A stretch of 64,000 nt of DNA from the NCBI RefSeq assembly GCF_000369005.1, contig NZ_KB849765.1, forward strand, positions 682,001-746,000. Reading direction: 5' to 3'. Below are positions 43,288 through 52,750 of this stretch, piece by piece. This stretch comes from Acinetobacter beijerinckii CIP 110307 (lineage in GTDB: Bacteria > Pseudomonadota > Gammaproteobacteria > Pseudomonadales > Moraxellaceae). The notes beneath the pieces were generated by a model. That model was not told the DNA's origin and ran no database searches. It saw nothing but the letters and a program-made list of their open reading frames with translations. The first letter of the stretch is position 1. The number at the start of each line of letters is the position of its first letter. A program made the position numbers and the translations under genes.

Positions 43288-44484
43288 ATGAGTGCTGAAA
43301 AACTTCACCACATAACATTAAAGGCCTTTGCCCCCCGAAATCCTCAAGAATCACATCGTGCTGCTACACCCTTAGAGCTTTTATTTGATTTGGTTTTTGT
43401 TGTTGCCATTGCGACAGCAGGTCAACAACTGCATCATGCCATGATTGAAGGTCATTTATGGCATGCGTTACCGACTTACTTTATGGTGTTTTTTGCACTC
43501 TGGTGGGCGTGGATGAACTTTTCTTGGTTTGCTTCAGCCTACGACAATGATGATGCCCTTTATCGGTGTTTGACTTTCGTGCAAATGGTTGGGTCTTTAG
43601 TGATGGCAGCAGGTATTCCTGCGGTATTCCAGCAGCATAATTTTGACATGATCATTATAGGCTACGTCATTATGCGTTTGGCTTTAGTGATCCAGTGGAT
43701 TCGTGTCGCCAAACATGATCCTTTAAGAAAAGGGACAGCTTATCGTTATGCCATTGGCATTGTTTTGGTTCAATTAGGTTGGTTGATTAGTAATTTTAGT
43801 TCGATTCATCTCGGTCCGTTGATATTTCTACTACTGGTGATATTTGAATTGGCAGTACCGTTGTATGCAGAAAAACATGCGGCGACGCCTTGGCATCCTC
43901 ATCATATTGTTGAACGTTATGGCTTGTTGACGATTATTGTATTAGGTGAGTCGATTATTGGATGTTTTGCTGCTACTCAAGATGCATTTTCGAATCAAGT
44001 ATTGAACGTTGAGGAGATTTTTCTGATTGTGGGTGGGCTATTGATGATGTTTGCGATGTGGTGGGTTTATTTTGATCGCAGCCATCACCACCATCAACGC
44101 CGTGGTGTACAACCATTTTTATGGGGTTATGGACACTTTCTCATTTTTATTAGTATTGCTGTGTTAGGAGCTGCATTGGCAGCCGCGGTCGATGTTTCAA
44201 CGAAACATGCCGAAATTTCAGCTCAAATGATGGGTTTGATTATTGCCGCAAGTTTGGTTGTATACAGCACCTGCGTATGGCTATTTTATGAAGCGTTTTA
44301 TTTAAAGGGATGGAGACGTTTGATTTATCCAATCACGGTTTTTATTCTGTTTTGTATCCCATTCATTTTTAATCAGATTGGACATATTGTGTTTGTGATG
44401 GCGATTGTCTACATCTTCCGTCTTATGTTGTCTAAAGCATTTTTGATGAATTGTGATGATGAGGAAAGCATCGCAATACATTAA
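43288..44484 (+). CDS. Low temperature requirement protein A (LtrA)-family membrane protein
   Basis: 398 residues with about eleven membrane helices. The N-terminal RAATPLELLFDLVFVVAIATAGQQLH is the LtrA signature, followed by WWAWMNFSWFASAYDNDDALYR and, later, HIVERYGLLTIIVLGESIIG. Distant similarity to voltage-sensor-like folds has been noted for this family, but its function is not settled. Start ATG 43288. It diverges from the riboswitch region; convergent with the LysR gene. Confidence 0.88.
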   Translation: MSAEKLHHITLKAFAPRNPQESHRAATPLELLFDLVFVVAIATAGQQLHHAMIEGHLWHALPTYFMVFFALWWAWMNFSWFASAYDNDDALYRCLTFVQMVGSLVMAAGIPAVFQQHNFDMIIIGYVIMRLALVIQWIRVAKHDPLRKGTAYRYAIGIVLVQLGWLISNFSSIHLGPLIFLLLVIFELAVPLYAEKHAATPWHPHHIVERYGLLTIIVLGESIIGCFAATQDAFSNQVLNVEEIFLIVGGLLMMFAMWWVYFDRSHHHHQRRGVQPFLWGYGHFLIFISIAVLGAALAAAVDVSTKHAEISAQMMGLIIAASLVVYSTCVWLFYEAFYLKGWRRLIYPITVFILFCIPFIFNQIGHIVFVMAIVYIFRLMLSKAFLMNCDDEESIAIH

Positions 44485-44544
44485 GCTTCCTTTCCATTTG
44501 AACTACCACCAAGTTTGGCGTTTTAATACGCTAACTTGGTAGGC

Positions 44545-45459
44545 TCAAAAAATTTTCAAAATTTCATTTCGAAGAAACTGATGGCGAGGATTCTGTCTGA
44601 CGTGTTCGTGCCAATACATGCCCATTTTAATTTTAGGAAGCTCGATGGGTAACTGATGTATTTTTAAATCTTGCGCATAATGCAGATGTTTTAAAATACT
44701 ATGAGGAATGGTGAGAATCGCCTTGGGATACTGAGCCAAGACTTGTAAGGCTGTGGAATAGTGCTGACAGCGCATAAAAATTTGTCGAGAAAGTTGTTGT
44801 CGATTGAGATAAATATCTTCAAGCAATAATCCTGTTCGCCGAGAGGACACACCGATATGTGGTGAGGATAAATAGAGCGATAAATCCATCTCTGTTTGAA
44901 GTGTACACGCCACAAAATGATCTTCAATCAAGTTTTCAAACTGTAAATTTTCTTGATAGGGTTGTACTCGATCAATCACAAAATCAATTTGTTGCGCTGA
45001 AAGATCAGCCAGCATATTTTTTCGATCAAGTTTGGAACTCAAAAACTGAATATCCAGATTGAGTTGACTAAAGTGATGCACTAATTGAGGAAAAATAATG
45101 GGTTCAATTTCATCATGAATTGCGATTTTCAAGCTTTGTAGCATGCTAGGATCAAAGTCGTATTGTGGAATCGCAATATTTTGAATCGTTGATAACGCCG
45201 TTTGAATCGGTTGATAAATTTGTTCGGCAAAAGGTGTGGGAAGCATTTTTTGTCCACTGCGCACAAATAATTCATCTTTAAGTTGCAGACGCAAACGTTG
45301 TAAAGCATGACTGACCGCAGATTGACTAATACAAAGAAGTTGAGCGGCCTTAGAAATACTTTTTTGCTCAAAAATCGCAATAAAAAGTGGATACAGATTG
45401 ATATCAATACGATGGAAGTTACCCACTTCCAATGGATTTATATTATGAATCTGATTCAT
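44545..45459 (-). CDS. LysR-family transcriptional regulator
   Basis: 304 residues. Winged helix-turn-helix at about 20-80: NLYPLFIAIFEQKSISKAAQLL then SQSAVSHALQRLRLQL and DELFVRSGQKMLPTPFAEQI. The rest is a type-2 periplasmic-binding-like effector domain (about 105-300). Divergent from the acyl-CoA dehydrogenase operon with a 106-bp shared gap, so it very probably controls that operon in response to a pathway intermediate. Effector unknown. Confidence 0.92.
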   Translation of the reverse strand: MNQIHNINPLEVGNFHRIDINLYPLFIAIFEQKSISKAAQLLCISQSAVSHALQRLRLQLKDELFVRSGQKMLPTPFAEQIYQPIQTALSTIQNIAIPQYDFDPSMLQSLKIAIHDEIEPIIFPQLVHHFSQLNLDIQFLSSKLDRKNMLADLSAQQIDFVIDRVQPYQENLQFENLIEDHFVACTLQTEMDLSLYLSSPHIGVSSRRTGLLLEDIYLNRQQLSRQIFMRCQHYSTALQVLAQYPKAILTIPHSILKHLHYAQDLKIHQLPIELPKIKMGMYWHEHVRQNPRHQFLRNEILKIF

Positions 45460-45565
45460 AGTTTTGCATAAAATAAAATCATTTCATTCATAATAAGTTT
45501 TCGCTTAAGGTGATGTAAAGCAGCGAATTCAGTTTCGCCACATATTTACCTTGAGGGAAATGATG

Positions 45566-46795
45566 ATGTTTGCATTATCTGAACGTGCACAGGATTTTAT
45601 CGCGCGAACACAAGCTTTTATTCAACAAGAAATAGAACCGATTGAAAAAGTATTTTGGGATGAAGTGCATCAACTCAATGTCGATGGTGACTGGACCAAA
45701 TGGCAGTGGCCAGCTCAACTCGAACAACTCAAAACCAAAGCCAAAGCAGCAGGCTTATGGAATATGTTCTTGCCTGATGCTGAACTGGGTGCAGGCTTAT
45801 CGGTACAGGAATATGCACATATTGCTGAATTGACAGGACGTAGTCTGCTTGCTCCGACAGTATTTAACTGTAATGCACCTGATAGTGGCAATATGGAACT
45901 GCTATGGCGTTATGGCAGTCAGGAACAAAAACAACAATGGCTGCAACCTTTACTTGCTGGCGAAATACGATCTGTATTCTGCATGACTGAACCTGAGGTC
46001 GCGTCAAGCGATGCGACTAATATGCAAGCCACGGCAGTGATTGATGGCGATGAAATTGTTCTGAATGGGCGTAAATGGTGGTCATCTGGCTTGGGTGATC
46101 CGAATGCAAAAATCATTATTTTTATGGCTTATACGCCAAACCCCAACAAAGATCGTCATCATCAACACTCAATGGTATTGGTACCGATCGACACGCAAGG
46201 CGTAACGATTGAACGGATGTTGCCTGTGTTTGGTGATTACGATGCACCGCATGGACATGGACAGGTCAGTTTTGACAATGTACGTGTTCCTGTGAGCAAC
46301 TTTATTGGTGGTGCGGGTCAAGGATTTGAAATTGCTCAAGGGCGCTTAGGACCTGGTCGTATTCATCACTGTATGCGTTGTATCGGTGCAGCGGAAAAAG
46401 CGTTAGAACTGATGATTAATCGTGGCATGTCACGCAAGGCATTTGGTAAAGAAATCCTTAAACTTGGCGGCAATTTAGAACGTGTCGCGGAAGCTCGTGT
46501 GCAGATCGATCAAGCTCGCTTATTAACGCTGTATGCTGCTTATAAGATGGACACCTTAGGCAATATGGCAGCACTCACCGAAATTTCTGCAATCAAAGTC
46601 GTTGCACCGACTGTATTGCAAAACGTCGTTGATATGGCGATCCAAATTCACGGTGGTGAAGGTGTATCACGCGATACTCCGCTGACAGCATTTTTCAATC
46701 AAGCACGTAGTTTACGTTTAGCTGATGGACCCGATGAAGTGCATAAGGGCATGATTGCTAAATTAGAATTGAAAAAACGTGGCTATGGTCGTTAA
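45566..46795 (+). CDS. Acyl-CoA dehydrogenase family protein (ACAD10/11-like)
   Basis: 409 residues if started at the third of three consecutive ATGs (45566), which gives the best distance from GAGGG; 45560 and 45563 are alternatives. FAD enzyme that oxidises acyl-CoA at the alpha-beta bond. Seen: FCMTEPEVASSDATNMQATA, LNGRKWWSSGLGDP, GQGFEIAQGRLGPGRIHHCMR, SRKAFGKEI, IQIHGGEGVSRDTPLTAFFNQARSLRLADGPDEVHK. The RLGPGRIHHCMR region and C-terminal GPDEVH fit the ACAD10/11 subgroup. First of four close genes; the kinase-like gene follows after 13 bp. Confidence 0.92.
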   Translation: MFALSERAQDFIARTQAFIQQEIEPIEKVFWDEVHQLNVDGDWTKWQWPAQLEQLKTKAKAAGLWNMFLPDAELGAGLSVQEYAHIAELTGRSLLAPTVFNCNAPDSGNMELLWRYGSQEQKQQWLQPLLAGEIRSVFCMTEPEVASSDATNMQATAVIDGDEIVLNGRKWWSSGLGDPNAKIIIFMAYTPNPNKDRHHQHSMVLVPIDTQGVTIERMLPVFGDYDAPHGHGQVSFDNVRVPVSNFIGGAGQGFEIAQGRLGPGRIHHCMRCIGAAEKALELMINRGMSRKAFGKEILKLGGNLERVAEARVQIDQARLLTLYAAYKMDTLGNMAALTEISAIKVVAPTVLQNVVDMAIQIHGGEGVSRDTPLTAFFNQARSLRLADGPDEVHKGMIAKLELKKRGYGR

Positions 46796-46808
46796 TAAGG
46801 ATAAAAAA

Positions 46809-47930
46809 ATGACAATGATTGATATCGGCGGTCAGGTTCGTCACGGTGAAGAACTAGATATTGCGGCGGTTGAAAGATGGTTAAAGGATCAAGGTGTTCA
46901 ACTGCAAGGTCAAGTACAAGTCACCCAATACTCAGGGGGTGCTTCGAATTGGACCTATCGTTTGCAATACGACAATCAAGATTTAATCCTACGTCGTCCA
47001 CCGAAAGGCACCAAAGCCAAATCAGCACATGATATGGCGCGTGAATACAATGTGCAGAAACATCTTGCGCCGTTCTACTCTGTCTTGCCTGAAATGGTTG
47101 CATTGTGTCAGGACGAGAACATAATCGGTTGTGATTTCTATGTCATGAAGCGGATTGAAGGCATCATTCCGCGAGCTAATTTACCCAAAGAATTACAATT
47201 GGATCAGTCACAAGTTCAACAGTTGTGTCTGAATGTTTTGGATAAATTAATTGAATTGCATCAAGTGCCATATCAAGGCACAGAACTGGAAAAATTGGGT
47301 AAAGGCGAAGGCTATTGCCGTCGTCAAGTTGAAGGTTGGGATGTACGTTATAGTAGAGCGCTTACGCCAAATGTACCTGATTTTAGCTTTGTGCGGGAAT
47401 GGCTACAGCAACATATTCCAGCGGATTCTAAAACTTGTGTTATTCATAATGATTGGCGTTTTGATAATGTCATTTTAGATCCACAACAACCAACGACAGT
47501 GATCGGAGTGCTGGACTGGGAAATGGCGACTATTGGCGATCCGCTGATGGATTTAGGCAGTGCTCTCGCTTACTGGATTCAAGATAATGACGATGTTTTG
47601 ATGAAGTCTAGTCGTCGTCAACCGACCAATCTACTAGGTATGCTGACACGTCAACAAGTCGTGGACTACTACTTGGAAAAAACAGGCATGCAACCTGCCA
47701 ATTGGGCATTTTATGAGGTGTTTGGTTTGTTCCGTTTGGCGGTGATTGCGCAACAGATTTATTATCGTTATTACCATCAGCAAACCGATAATCCAGCCTT
47801 TAAGGATTTCTGGATCATGATTCATGCCTTACATATTCGGGCACTTAAATTAATTGCACTAAACAATGCTGAAGCACAGCAGTTAATTCCTGAATATGGG
47901 GCGAAATTACAGGATATTTTAAAACGATGA
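46809..47930 (+). CDS. APH-like phosphotransferase (ACAD10/11 kinase-domain homolog)
   Basis: 373 residues from the ATG at 46809 with AAGGAT upstream. Aminoglycoside-phosphotransferase/choline-kinase fold: NWTYRLQYDNQDLILRRPP (nucleotide lysine region), VMKRIEGIIPR, the catalytic loop VIHNDWRFDNVILD and the metal site VLDWEMATIGDPLMDLG. Homologs are fused to acyl-CoA dehydrogenase in animal ACAD10/11 and there phosphorylate 4-hydroxyacyl-CoA, whose phosphate is then eliminated. Here the kinase and dehydrogenase are adjacent separate genes, so the same chemistry is a fair inference, not proof. Its stop overlaps the start of the next gene (ATGA). Confidence 0.88.
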   Translation: MTMIDIGGQVRHGEELDIAAVERWLKDQGVQLQGQVQVTQYSGGASNWTYRLQYDNQDLILRRPPKGTKAKSAHDMAREYNVQKHLAPFYSVLPEMVALCQDENIIGCDFYVMKRIEGIIPRANLPKELQLDQSQVQQLCLNVLDKLIELHQVPYQGTELEKLGKGEGYCRRQVEGWDVRYSRALTPNVPDFSFVREWLQQHIPADSKTCVIHNDWRFDNVILDPQQPTTVIGVLDWEMATIGDPLMDLGSALAYWIQDNDDVLMKSSRRQPTNLLGMLTRQQVVDYYLEKTGMQPANWAFYEVFGLFRLAVIAQQIYYRYYHQQTDNPAFKDFWIMIHALHIRALKLIALNNAEAQQLIPEYGAKLQDILKR

Positions 47931-48625
47931 CCACAATCTATTTGGTACGACATGGACAGGCATCATTTGGTGCTGCGAGTTATGATCAGCTTTCAGCCAA
48001 AGGTGAACAACAGGCGCAGGTGGTGGGTGATTTTTTTAAACATACCTTGAAAGAACGTCCTTTAGTGCTTGCAGGATCAATGCAGCGGCATCAGCAAACA
48101 GCACAATTAGCCTTGGCTCAAAGTTTTGATGATGCGTCCATTCAAATGGAGTCGGCTTGGAATGAGTTTGATCATCAACAAGTGTTTGCCAAATATGATG
48201 CACGTTTTAATCAACCTGAGTTATTGAAGCAGGATGTTGAGCTAATTGCTAATCCACGTGCTTACCTCGCCAAAATTTTTGATGGCGCGATTGATCGCTG
48301 GATTGGAGAGCAATATGACCATGAATATCATGAGACCTGGTTAGGCTTTCAATCGCGTGTAGAACGTGCTTTGCACGGTTTGTGTCAGCAGATTGATGCC
48401 ACGCAACCACGTCAGGCGGTGGTGTTTAGTTCAGGCGGTGTGATTTCTGTGGCAGTTGGTCAGGTGTTGGGGCTGAATGCTAAACAGATTTTTGCGCTGA
48501 ATTGGTCGATTGCCAATGCCAGTATCACCACATTGCGTTGGACAGATGGTGGTTTGCAATTACTCAGTTTTAATGAGCATCATTATTTGAAAGCGCGTGA
48601 TGCTGAACTCTTAACATGGATATAA
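47927..48625 (+). CDS. Histidine phosphatase family protein
   Basis: 232 residues. Phosphoglycerate-mutase-like fold: TTIYLVRHGQASFGAASYDQLS contains the RHG motif with the catalytic histidine (about H9), and the second part has VVFSSGGVISVAV in place of the usual SHG motif, so the second catalytic histidine of the classic pair is replaced by SSGG. That change suggests altered or lost phosphatase activity. Overlaps the kinase gene by 4 bp, so translation is probably coupled. A role in removing phosphate from pathway intermediates is possible. Confidence 0.88.
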   Translation: MTTIYLVRHGQASFGAASYDQLSAKGEQQAQVVGDFFKHTLKERPLVLAGSMQRHQQTAQLALAQSFDDASIQMESAWNEFDHQQVFAKYDARFNQPELLKQDVELIANPRAYLAKIFDGAIDRWIGEQYDHEYHETWLGFQSRVERALHGLCQQIDATQPRQAVVFSSGGVISVAVGQVLGLNAKQIFALNWSIANASITTLRWTDGGLQLLSFNEHHYLKARDAELLTWI

Positions 48626-48644
48626 ATAAGAATAGGTGAAGGAA

Positions 48645-49388
48645 ATGACAAAGACGATTTTAATTACAGGTGCAAGTTCAGGTTTAGGCGCTGGGATGGC
48701 ACGTGAATTTGCAGCCAAAGGCTACAATTTGGCATTGTGCGCACGCCGTTTAGATCGTTTGGAATCCTTACAACAAGAATTGCAAAGTCAGTTTGCAATT
48801 CAGGTCAAAATCAAAAGTCTTGATGTGACCCATTACGATGATGTTTTTACGGTTTTTAAAGCTTTTCAGCAGGAATTTGGGACAATTGACCGAATTATTG
48901 TCAATGCGGGTGTGGGTGATGGTCGTCGTATTGGTAAAGGGCATTTTGAAGTAAATCGTGCCACAGCGGAAACCAACTTTATTTCAGCATTGGCACAGTG
49001 CGAAGCAGCAGTTGAAATCTTCAGAGCACAAAACAAAGGTCATTTGGTGGTGATCTCCTCAATGAGTGCAATGCGTGGTTTACCGAAGCATTTGTCGACC
49101 TATGCTGCGAGTAAAGCAGCAGTGGCACATTTAGCGGAAGGCATTCGTGCAGAGTTGTTGTATACGCCAATTAAAGTTTCAACCATTTTCCCCGGCTATA
49201 TTCGTACTGAAATGAACGAAGGTGCGAAAAAACTACCGTTTGAAGTGGATGAAAAGACAGGTTGCAAGGCGTTGGTGAAAGCGATTGAGAAGGAACCTGT
49301 GAAAGCTTATGTTCCGCAGTGGCCGTGGTTGCCAATGGGGATTGCAATGAAGATTTTGCCTTTAAAGTTTGTAAATAAACTGAGTTAA
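48645..49388 (+). CDS. SDR-family oxidoreductase
   Basis: 247 residues from the ATG at 48645 (MTKTILITGASSGLGAG). Rossmann-fold short-chain dehydrogenase: GASSGLG cofactor loop (about 9-15), NAGVGDG, catalytic Ser in VISSMSAMRG and YAASK with Tyr and Lys near 150. FPGYIRTEMN follows. The basic residue in ARRLDR after the second strand favours NADPH. Last gene of the LysR-linked operon; probably oxidises or reduces a hydroxy/keto intermediate. Confidence 0.92.
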   Translation: MTKTILITGASSGLGAGMAREFAAKGYNLALCARRLDRLESLQQELQSQFAIQVKIKSLDVTHYDDVFTVFKAFQQEFGTIDRIIVNAGVGDGRRIGKGHFEVNRATAETNFISALAQCEAAVEIFRAQNKGHLVVISSMSAMRGLPKHLSTYAASKAAVAHLAEGIRAELLYTPIKVSTIFPGYIRTEMNEGAKKLPFEVDEKTGCKALVKAIEKEPVKAYVPQWPWLPMGIAMKILPLKFVNKLS

Positions 49389-49483
49389 TTGCTATTCAAA
49401 ATAGATTGGAGATATCTCTATTTGGAAAGTTTGACAGCCTCATACAGGCTGAATCATTGACCTGTTTGGATATAGGCGTTTCC

Positions 49484-49600
49484 TTACTTTTCAAAGATGA
49501 AAAGTAACAAAAATCTTTTGTTGAGCAGAGGGTACATCCATGTAACCCCTGCTCAACTGGCGGCATCCATGCCGCCTGTCACGATAGTGAATACCGTGAC
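49484..49600. repeat. Multi-hairpin repeat element, copy 1
   Basis: Four consecutive hairpins in the gap between the converging SDR and mpl genes: TTACTTTTC with GAAAAGTAA (6-nt loop); GTTGAGC with GCTCAAC enclosing GGGTACATCCATGTAACCC; GGCGGC with GCCGCC (loop ATCCAT); GTCACG with CGTGAC. A related copy lies at 61351-61444 with the first three hairpins in the same order. Probably a dispersed intergenic repeat; may act as a two-way terminator. The rest of 49389-49634 shows no gene. Confidence 0.7.
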
Positions 49601-49634
49601 AAAATTAGGTTATGAAAATAGGCTACTGGCTAAA

Positions 49635-50996
49635 TTATGACAAAGCTGTAATCAACTTTTGGTGTAAACCACCAAAACCACCATTCGACATGATCACCAC
49701 AGCATCGCCCTCACCTGCTTCATTCACTACACGTGCAATAATATCATCCAAAGAGCGTCTGACTTCAGCCTTGTTTGAAGATGCTGAGATTACAGGTTGT
49801 AAATCCCAGTCTAAACCTTCTGGTTGATACCAAATTACCTCATCCGCTAAACGTGCAGAGTGAGCCAAACCATCTTTATGGCTGCCCATACGCATAGTGT
49901 TAGAACGTGGTTCAATGATTGCCCAAAGTTTACGTTCACCAAGACGTTTACGTGCGCCGTCGAGTGTAGTTTCAATCGCAGTTGGGTGATGGGCAAAGTC
50001 ATCATAGACTTCGATGCCACGCACAGTACCTAACAGCTCCATACGGCGCTTTACACCACCGAAGTTGGATAATGCTTCACAGGCTTGTTCAAGGCTGACA
50101 CCGACATGCTGAGCAGCAGCAATCGTTGCCAAAGCATTGGCTACACTATGCTGTCCTGTCATATTCCATTTTACTTGCCCGATTACTTTACCATTTTCAA
50201 GGACTTTAAAATGACTTCCATCGGCACTGATCAGCTCCGCCGATAGAGTAGCTTGATCATTTGGCTCTAGACTGGTACGAAGCACAGGTGTCCAGCAGCC
50301 TTGTTCTAAGACTTCATCAATATTAGTCTCAGTAATTGGAGCAATGATACGGCCTTCGCTTGGAATGGTACGCACTAAATGATGAAACTGTTTTTGAATC
50401 GCAGCAAGATCATCAAAAATGTCAGCATGGTCAAATTCAAGGTTATTTAAAATCGCGGTCTTTGGATGGTAGTGAACAAACTTAGAACGTTTATCGAAGA
50501 ACGCAGAATCATATTCATCTGCTTCCACACAGAAGTATTTTCCGCCACCTAAACGTGCGCTTTCACTAAATCCGAGCGGTACACCACCAATTAAGAAACC
50601 TGGATTTAAACCTGCTTGATCTAGTACCCAAGCCAACATCGTAGTCGTCGTTGTTTTACCATGTGTACCTGCGACACCTAGGACATGTTTACCTTGTAGC
50701 ACATGATCAGCTAAGAATTGTGGGCCAGAAATATAAGGTAAATCTTCATTCAGCATATATTCAATCGCATCAATACCACGTTTCATGGCATTGCCGACGA
50801 TGACAAGATCGGGATGTGGTTGCAAATGGCTACGATCATAACCTTGCATCAGTTCGATGCCTGCATTTTCGAGTTGAGTCGACATCGGTGGATAAACATT
50901 GGCATCTGAACCTGTGACTTTATGTCCTAAATCTCGTGCTAATAGAGCCAAAGACCCCATAAATGTGCCACAAATACCCAAAATATGCAGATGCAT
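49635..50996 (-). CDS. mpl: UDP-MurNAc:L-Ala-gamma-D-Glu-meso-DAP ligase
   Basis: 453 residues from the ATG at 50996 (MHLHILGICGTFMGS), seven bases after GAGAG; the ATG directly before it is the alternative. Cytoplasmic ligase that reattaches recycled tripeptide to UDP-MurNAc. Mur-ligase order: N-terminal GICGTFMGSLALLARDLGH, P-loop GVAGTHGKTTTTTML near 110, ANALATIAAAQHVG, and the C-domain VYDDFAHHPTAIETTL and EPRSNTMR. The N-terminus and size fit Mpl, not MurC. Works with anmK, at 13 kb, in peptidoglycan recycling. Confidence 0.94.
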   Translation of the reverse strand: MHLHILGICGTFMGSLALLARDLGHKVTGSDANVYPPMSTQLENAGIELMQGYDRSHLQPHPDLVIVGNAMKRGIDAIEYMLNEDLPYISGPQFLADHVLQGKHVLGVAGTHGKTTTTTMLAWVLDQAGLNPGFLIGGVPLGFSESARLGGGKYFCVEADEYDSAFFDKRSKFVHYHPKTAILNNLEFDHADIFDDLAAIQKQFHHLVRTIPSEGRIIAPITETNIDEVLEQGCWTPVLRTSLEPNDQATLSAELISADGSHFKVLENGKVIGQVKWNMTGQHSVANALATIAAAQHVGVSLEQACEALSNFGGVKRRMELLGTVRGIEVYDDFAHHPTAIETTLDGARKRLGERKLWAIIEPRSNTMRMGSHKDGLAHSARLADEVIWYQPEGLDWDLQPVISASSNKAEVRRSLDDIIARVVNEAGEGDAVVIMSNGGFGGLHQKLITALS

Positions 50997-51132
50997 CATG
51001 CTTCTCTCTTTATCCAATCACGCAATAAACGTGTGTAATGCAATTAAAAATTTGCTTGAAAAGATAGCAAGGCTGTTATGGAAAAGATAGTCAAAATTCG
51101 TTGTTGTTTACTTAAAATTAAAGCCAGAAATG

Positions 51133-51660
51133 TTAAGATTTCAACGTTACCGTTGCAAAAAAATAGACACTATCCTCTTCACCTTTTTGCATAAATTTAA
51201 CAACTTTATTTATTGGAAATATAAAACTTTCACCATCTGTAAGAACAGCAGCAACTTCAATTGAATGGGCTTTGTCTTTAAAAAAATCAGGGTTTATTTC
51301 TTTTGCTGTCTCATAGTCGACCCAATACCATTTTCTCTTTTTATCATTTTTTCTTATAACTTCGCCAACATACGCGCCTGTGCGTAAAATGGTTTTAAAT
51401 CTTTGATCATCTGAGATTTGATTTAAATTGGCTTTTCTTAAATCAGATAGATAAATATCAATCAGTTTTAAACTTTCAATAGAATAGTCTAGTTTTTTAG
51501 GATTCAAAGTCTCAAACTGATATACAGGGTCATTTTTTTCACTATAAAACATATCTGCTAAATCAGATAGCGCCTCATTTTGATTGTCGAGATATATTTC
51601 AATAGAATGACTTAAAGTCATTGAGAAACATAAAATAGTCGTTAAAAATAATTTTTTCAT
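51133..51660 (-). CDS. Hypothetical exported protein
   Basis: 175 residues. Signal peptide MKKLFLTTILCFSMTLSHS, then a mature part of about 155 residues with no family I recognise; TGAYVGEVIRKNDKKRKWYW and DGESFIFPINKVVKFMQKGEEDS are the most protein-like blocks. The GAYVGEVI and YW-YE-A motif recalls small proteins found beside phage or plasmid genes, but nothing mobile is near. Convergence none: it sits between mpl (same strand) and the divergent DMT-family gene. Confidence 0.6.
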   Translation of the reverse strand: MKKLFLTTILCFSMTLSHSIEIYLDNQNEALSDLADMFYSEKNDPVYQFETLNPKKLDYSIESLKLIDIYLSDLRKANLNQISDDQRFKTILRTGAYVGEVIRKNDKKRKWYWVDYETAKEINPDFFKDKAHSIEVAAVLTDGESFIFPINKVVKFMQKGEEDSVYFFATVTLKS

Positions 51661-51740
51661 AGCATTCTTAATTTTTTCAAACTCTATCCAAAAACTGATT
51701 TTAATATAAAATTATTGCAAAATTTTTAGAGTAAATACAA

Positions 51741-52091
51741 TTGAACCCTACTCTTTTAGCGCTGTGTTTATTGGTTATTTCCAATTGTTTTATGACTTTG
51801 GCTTGGTACGGTCATTTAAAATATTTGCATAACGCCCCAATTTGGCAAGCGATCTTACTGAGTTGGTGTATTGCATTATTGGAATATAGTTTCATGATTC
51901 CTGCAACGAAGTTATTCAGTCAACATGGCTGGAGCTTGGGGCAAATGAAAATTACCCAAGAAGTTGTGACGCTGATCGTTTTTGTTCCTTTTATGCTCTT
52001 CATGTTTAAACAACCCTTTAAGTTAGATTATGTCTGGGCAATGCTTTGCTTACTAGGCTGTGTCTATTTTGTTTTTCGTAATCAGAGTTAA
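51741..52091 (+). CDS. DMT-family (DUF486-like) membrane protein
   Basis: 116 residues with four membrane helices, starting at a TTG (51741), which gives the expected N-terminus MNPTLLALCLLVISNCFMTLAWYGHL; the first in-frame ATG lies inside the first helix. LLSWCIALLEYSFMIPATKL and ITQEVVTLIVFVPFMLF complete the pattern. Half-size relative of drug/metabolite transporters, perhaps working as a dimer; substrate unknown. Confidence 0.85.
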   Translation: MNPTLLALCLLVISNCFMTLAWYGHLKYLHNAPIWQAILLSWCIALLEYSFMIPATKLFSQHGWSLGQMKITQEVVTLIVFVPFMLFMFKQPFKLDYVWAMLCLLGCVYFVFRNQS

Positions 52092-52226
52092 TATTTCTTC
52101 TTTTAGTTAAAGCGTTCTGTAGTTGGGGATGCTTGAAAAAAACGCTATAATATTTTCCAATTTATTCCTTTGTGTTTGGCTTAAGTCGGCACACTCTTCT
52201 ATTTTTATCATGTTTTGGAAAAGCCA

Positions 52227-52739
52227 ATGAATGCGGTCGCAACAGATAGCCAACCTTTAGTCGGGATTATCATGGGTTCTCAATCAGATTGGGCAACGCT
52301 TGAACATACCGCTAACATGCTCAAACAATTGGGTGTGCCTTTTGAAGCTGAAGTGGTTTCTGCGCATCGTACCCCAGATCGTTTATTTGAATATGCTGAA
52401 ACTGCACGAGATCGCGGTATCCAAGTGATTATTGCTGGTGCTGGCGGTGCTGCACATTTACCGGGAATGTGCGCAGCAAAAACAGATTTACCAGTACTTG
52501 GCGTTCCTGTTAAATCTTCAATTTTAAATGGTGTCGATTCATTGCTTTCTATTGTACAGATGCCAGCAGGTATCGCCGTAGGAACATTGGCGATTGGTCA
52601 AGCTGGTGCAACCAATGCCGCTATTATGGCAGCGCAAATTCTCGGTTTAACCCGCCCAGAGATCGCAAAAAACGTTGCGGATTTCCGTACGGCACAAACT
52701 GAAAAAGTGTCGAGTAAAAATATTCCTGGTCAAGTGTAA
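52227..52739 (+). CDS. purE: N5-carboxyaminoimidazole ribonucleotide mutase
   Basis: 170 residues from the ATG at 52227, eight bases after GGA. Class I PurE converting N5-CAIR to CAIR in purine synthesis. Substrate loop IIMGSQSDW near residue 15, the SAHRTPDRL motif with the catalytic His near 46, and [12 protein letters not shown] are intact, as is [20 protein letters not shown]. Eleven bases before purK, with which it forms an operon. Confidence 0.97.
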   Translation: MNAVATDSQPLVGIIMGSQSDWATLEHTANMLKQLGVPFEAEVVSAHRTPDRLFEYAETARDRGIQVIIAGAGGAAHLPGMCAAKTDLPVLGVPVKSSILNGVDSLLSIVQMPAGIAVGTLAIGQAGATNAAIMAAQILGLTRPEIAKNVADFRTAQTEKVSSKNIPGQV

Positions 52740-52750
52740 CGAGGTTGATC

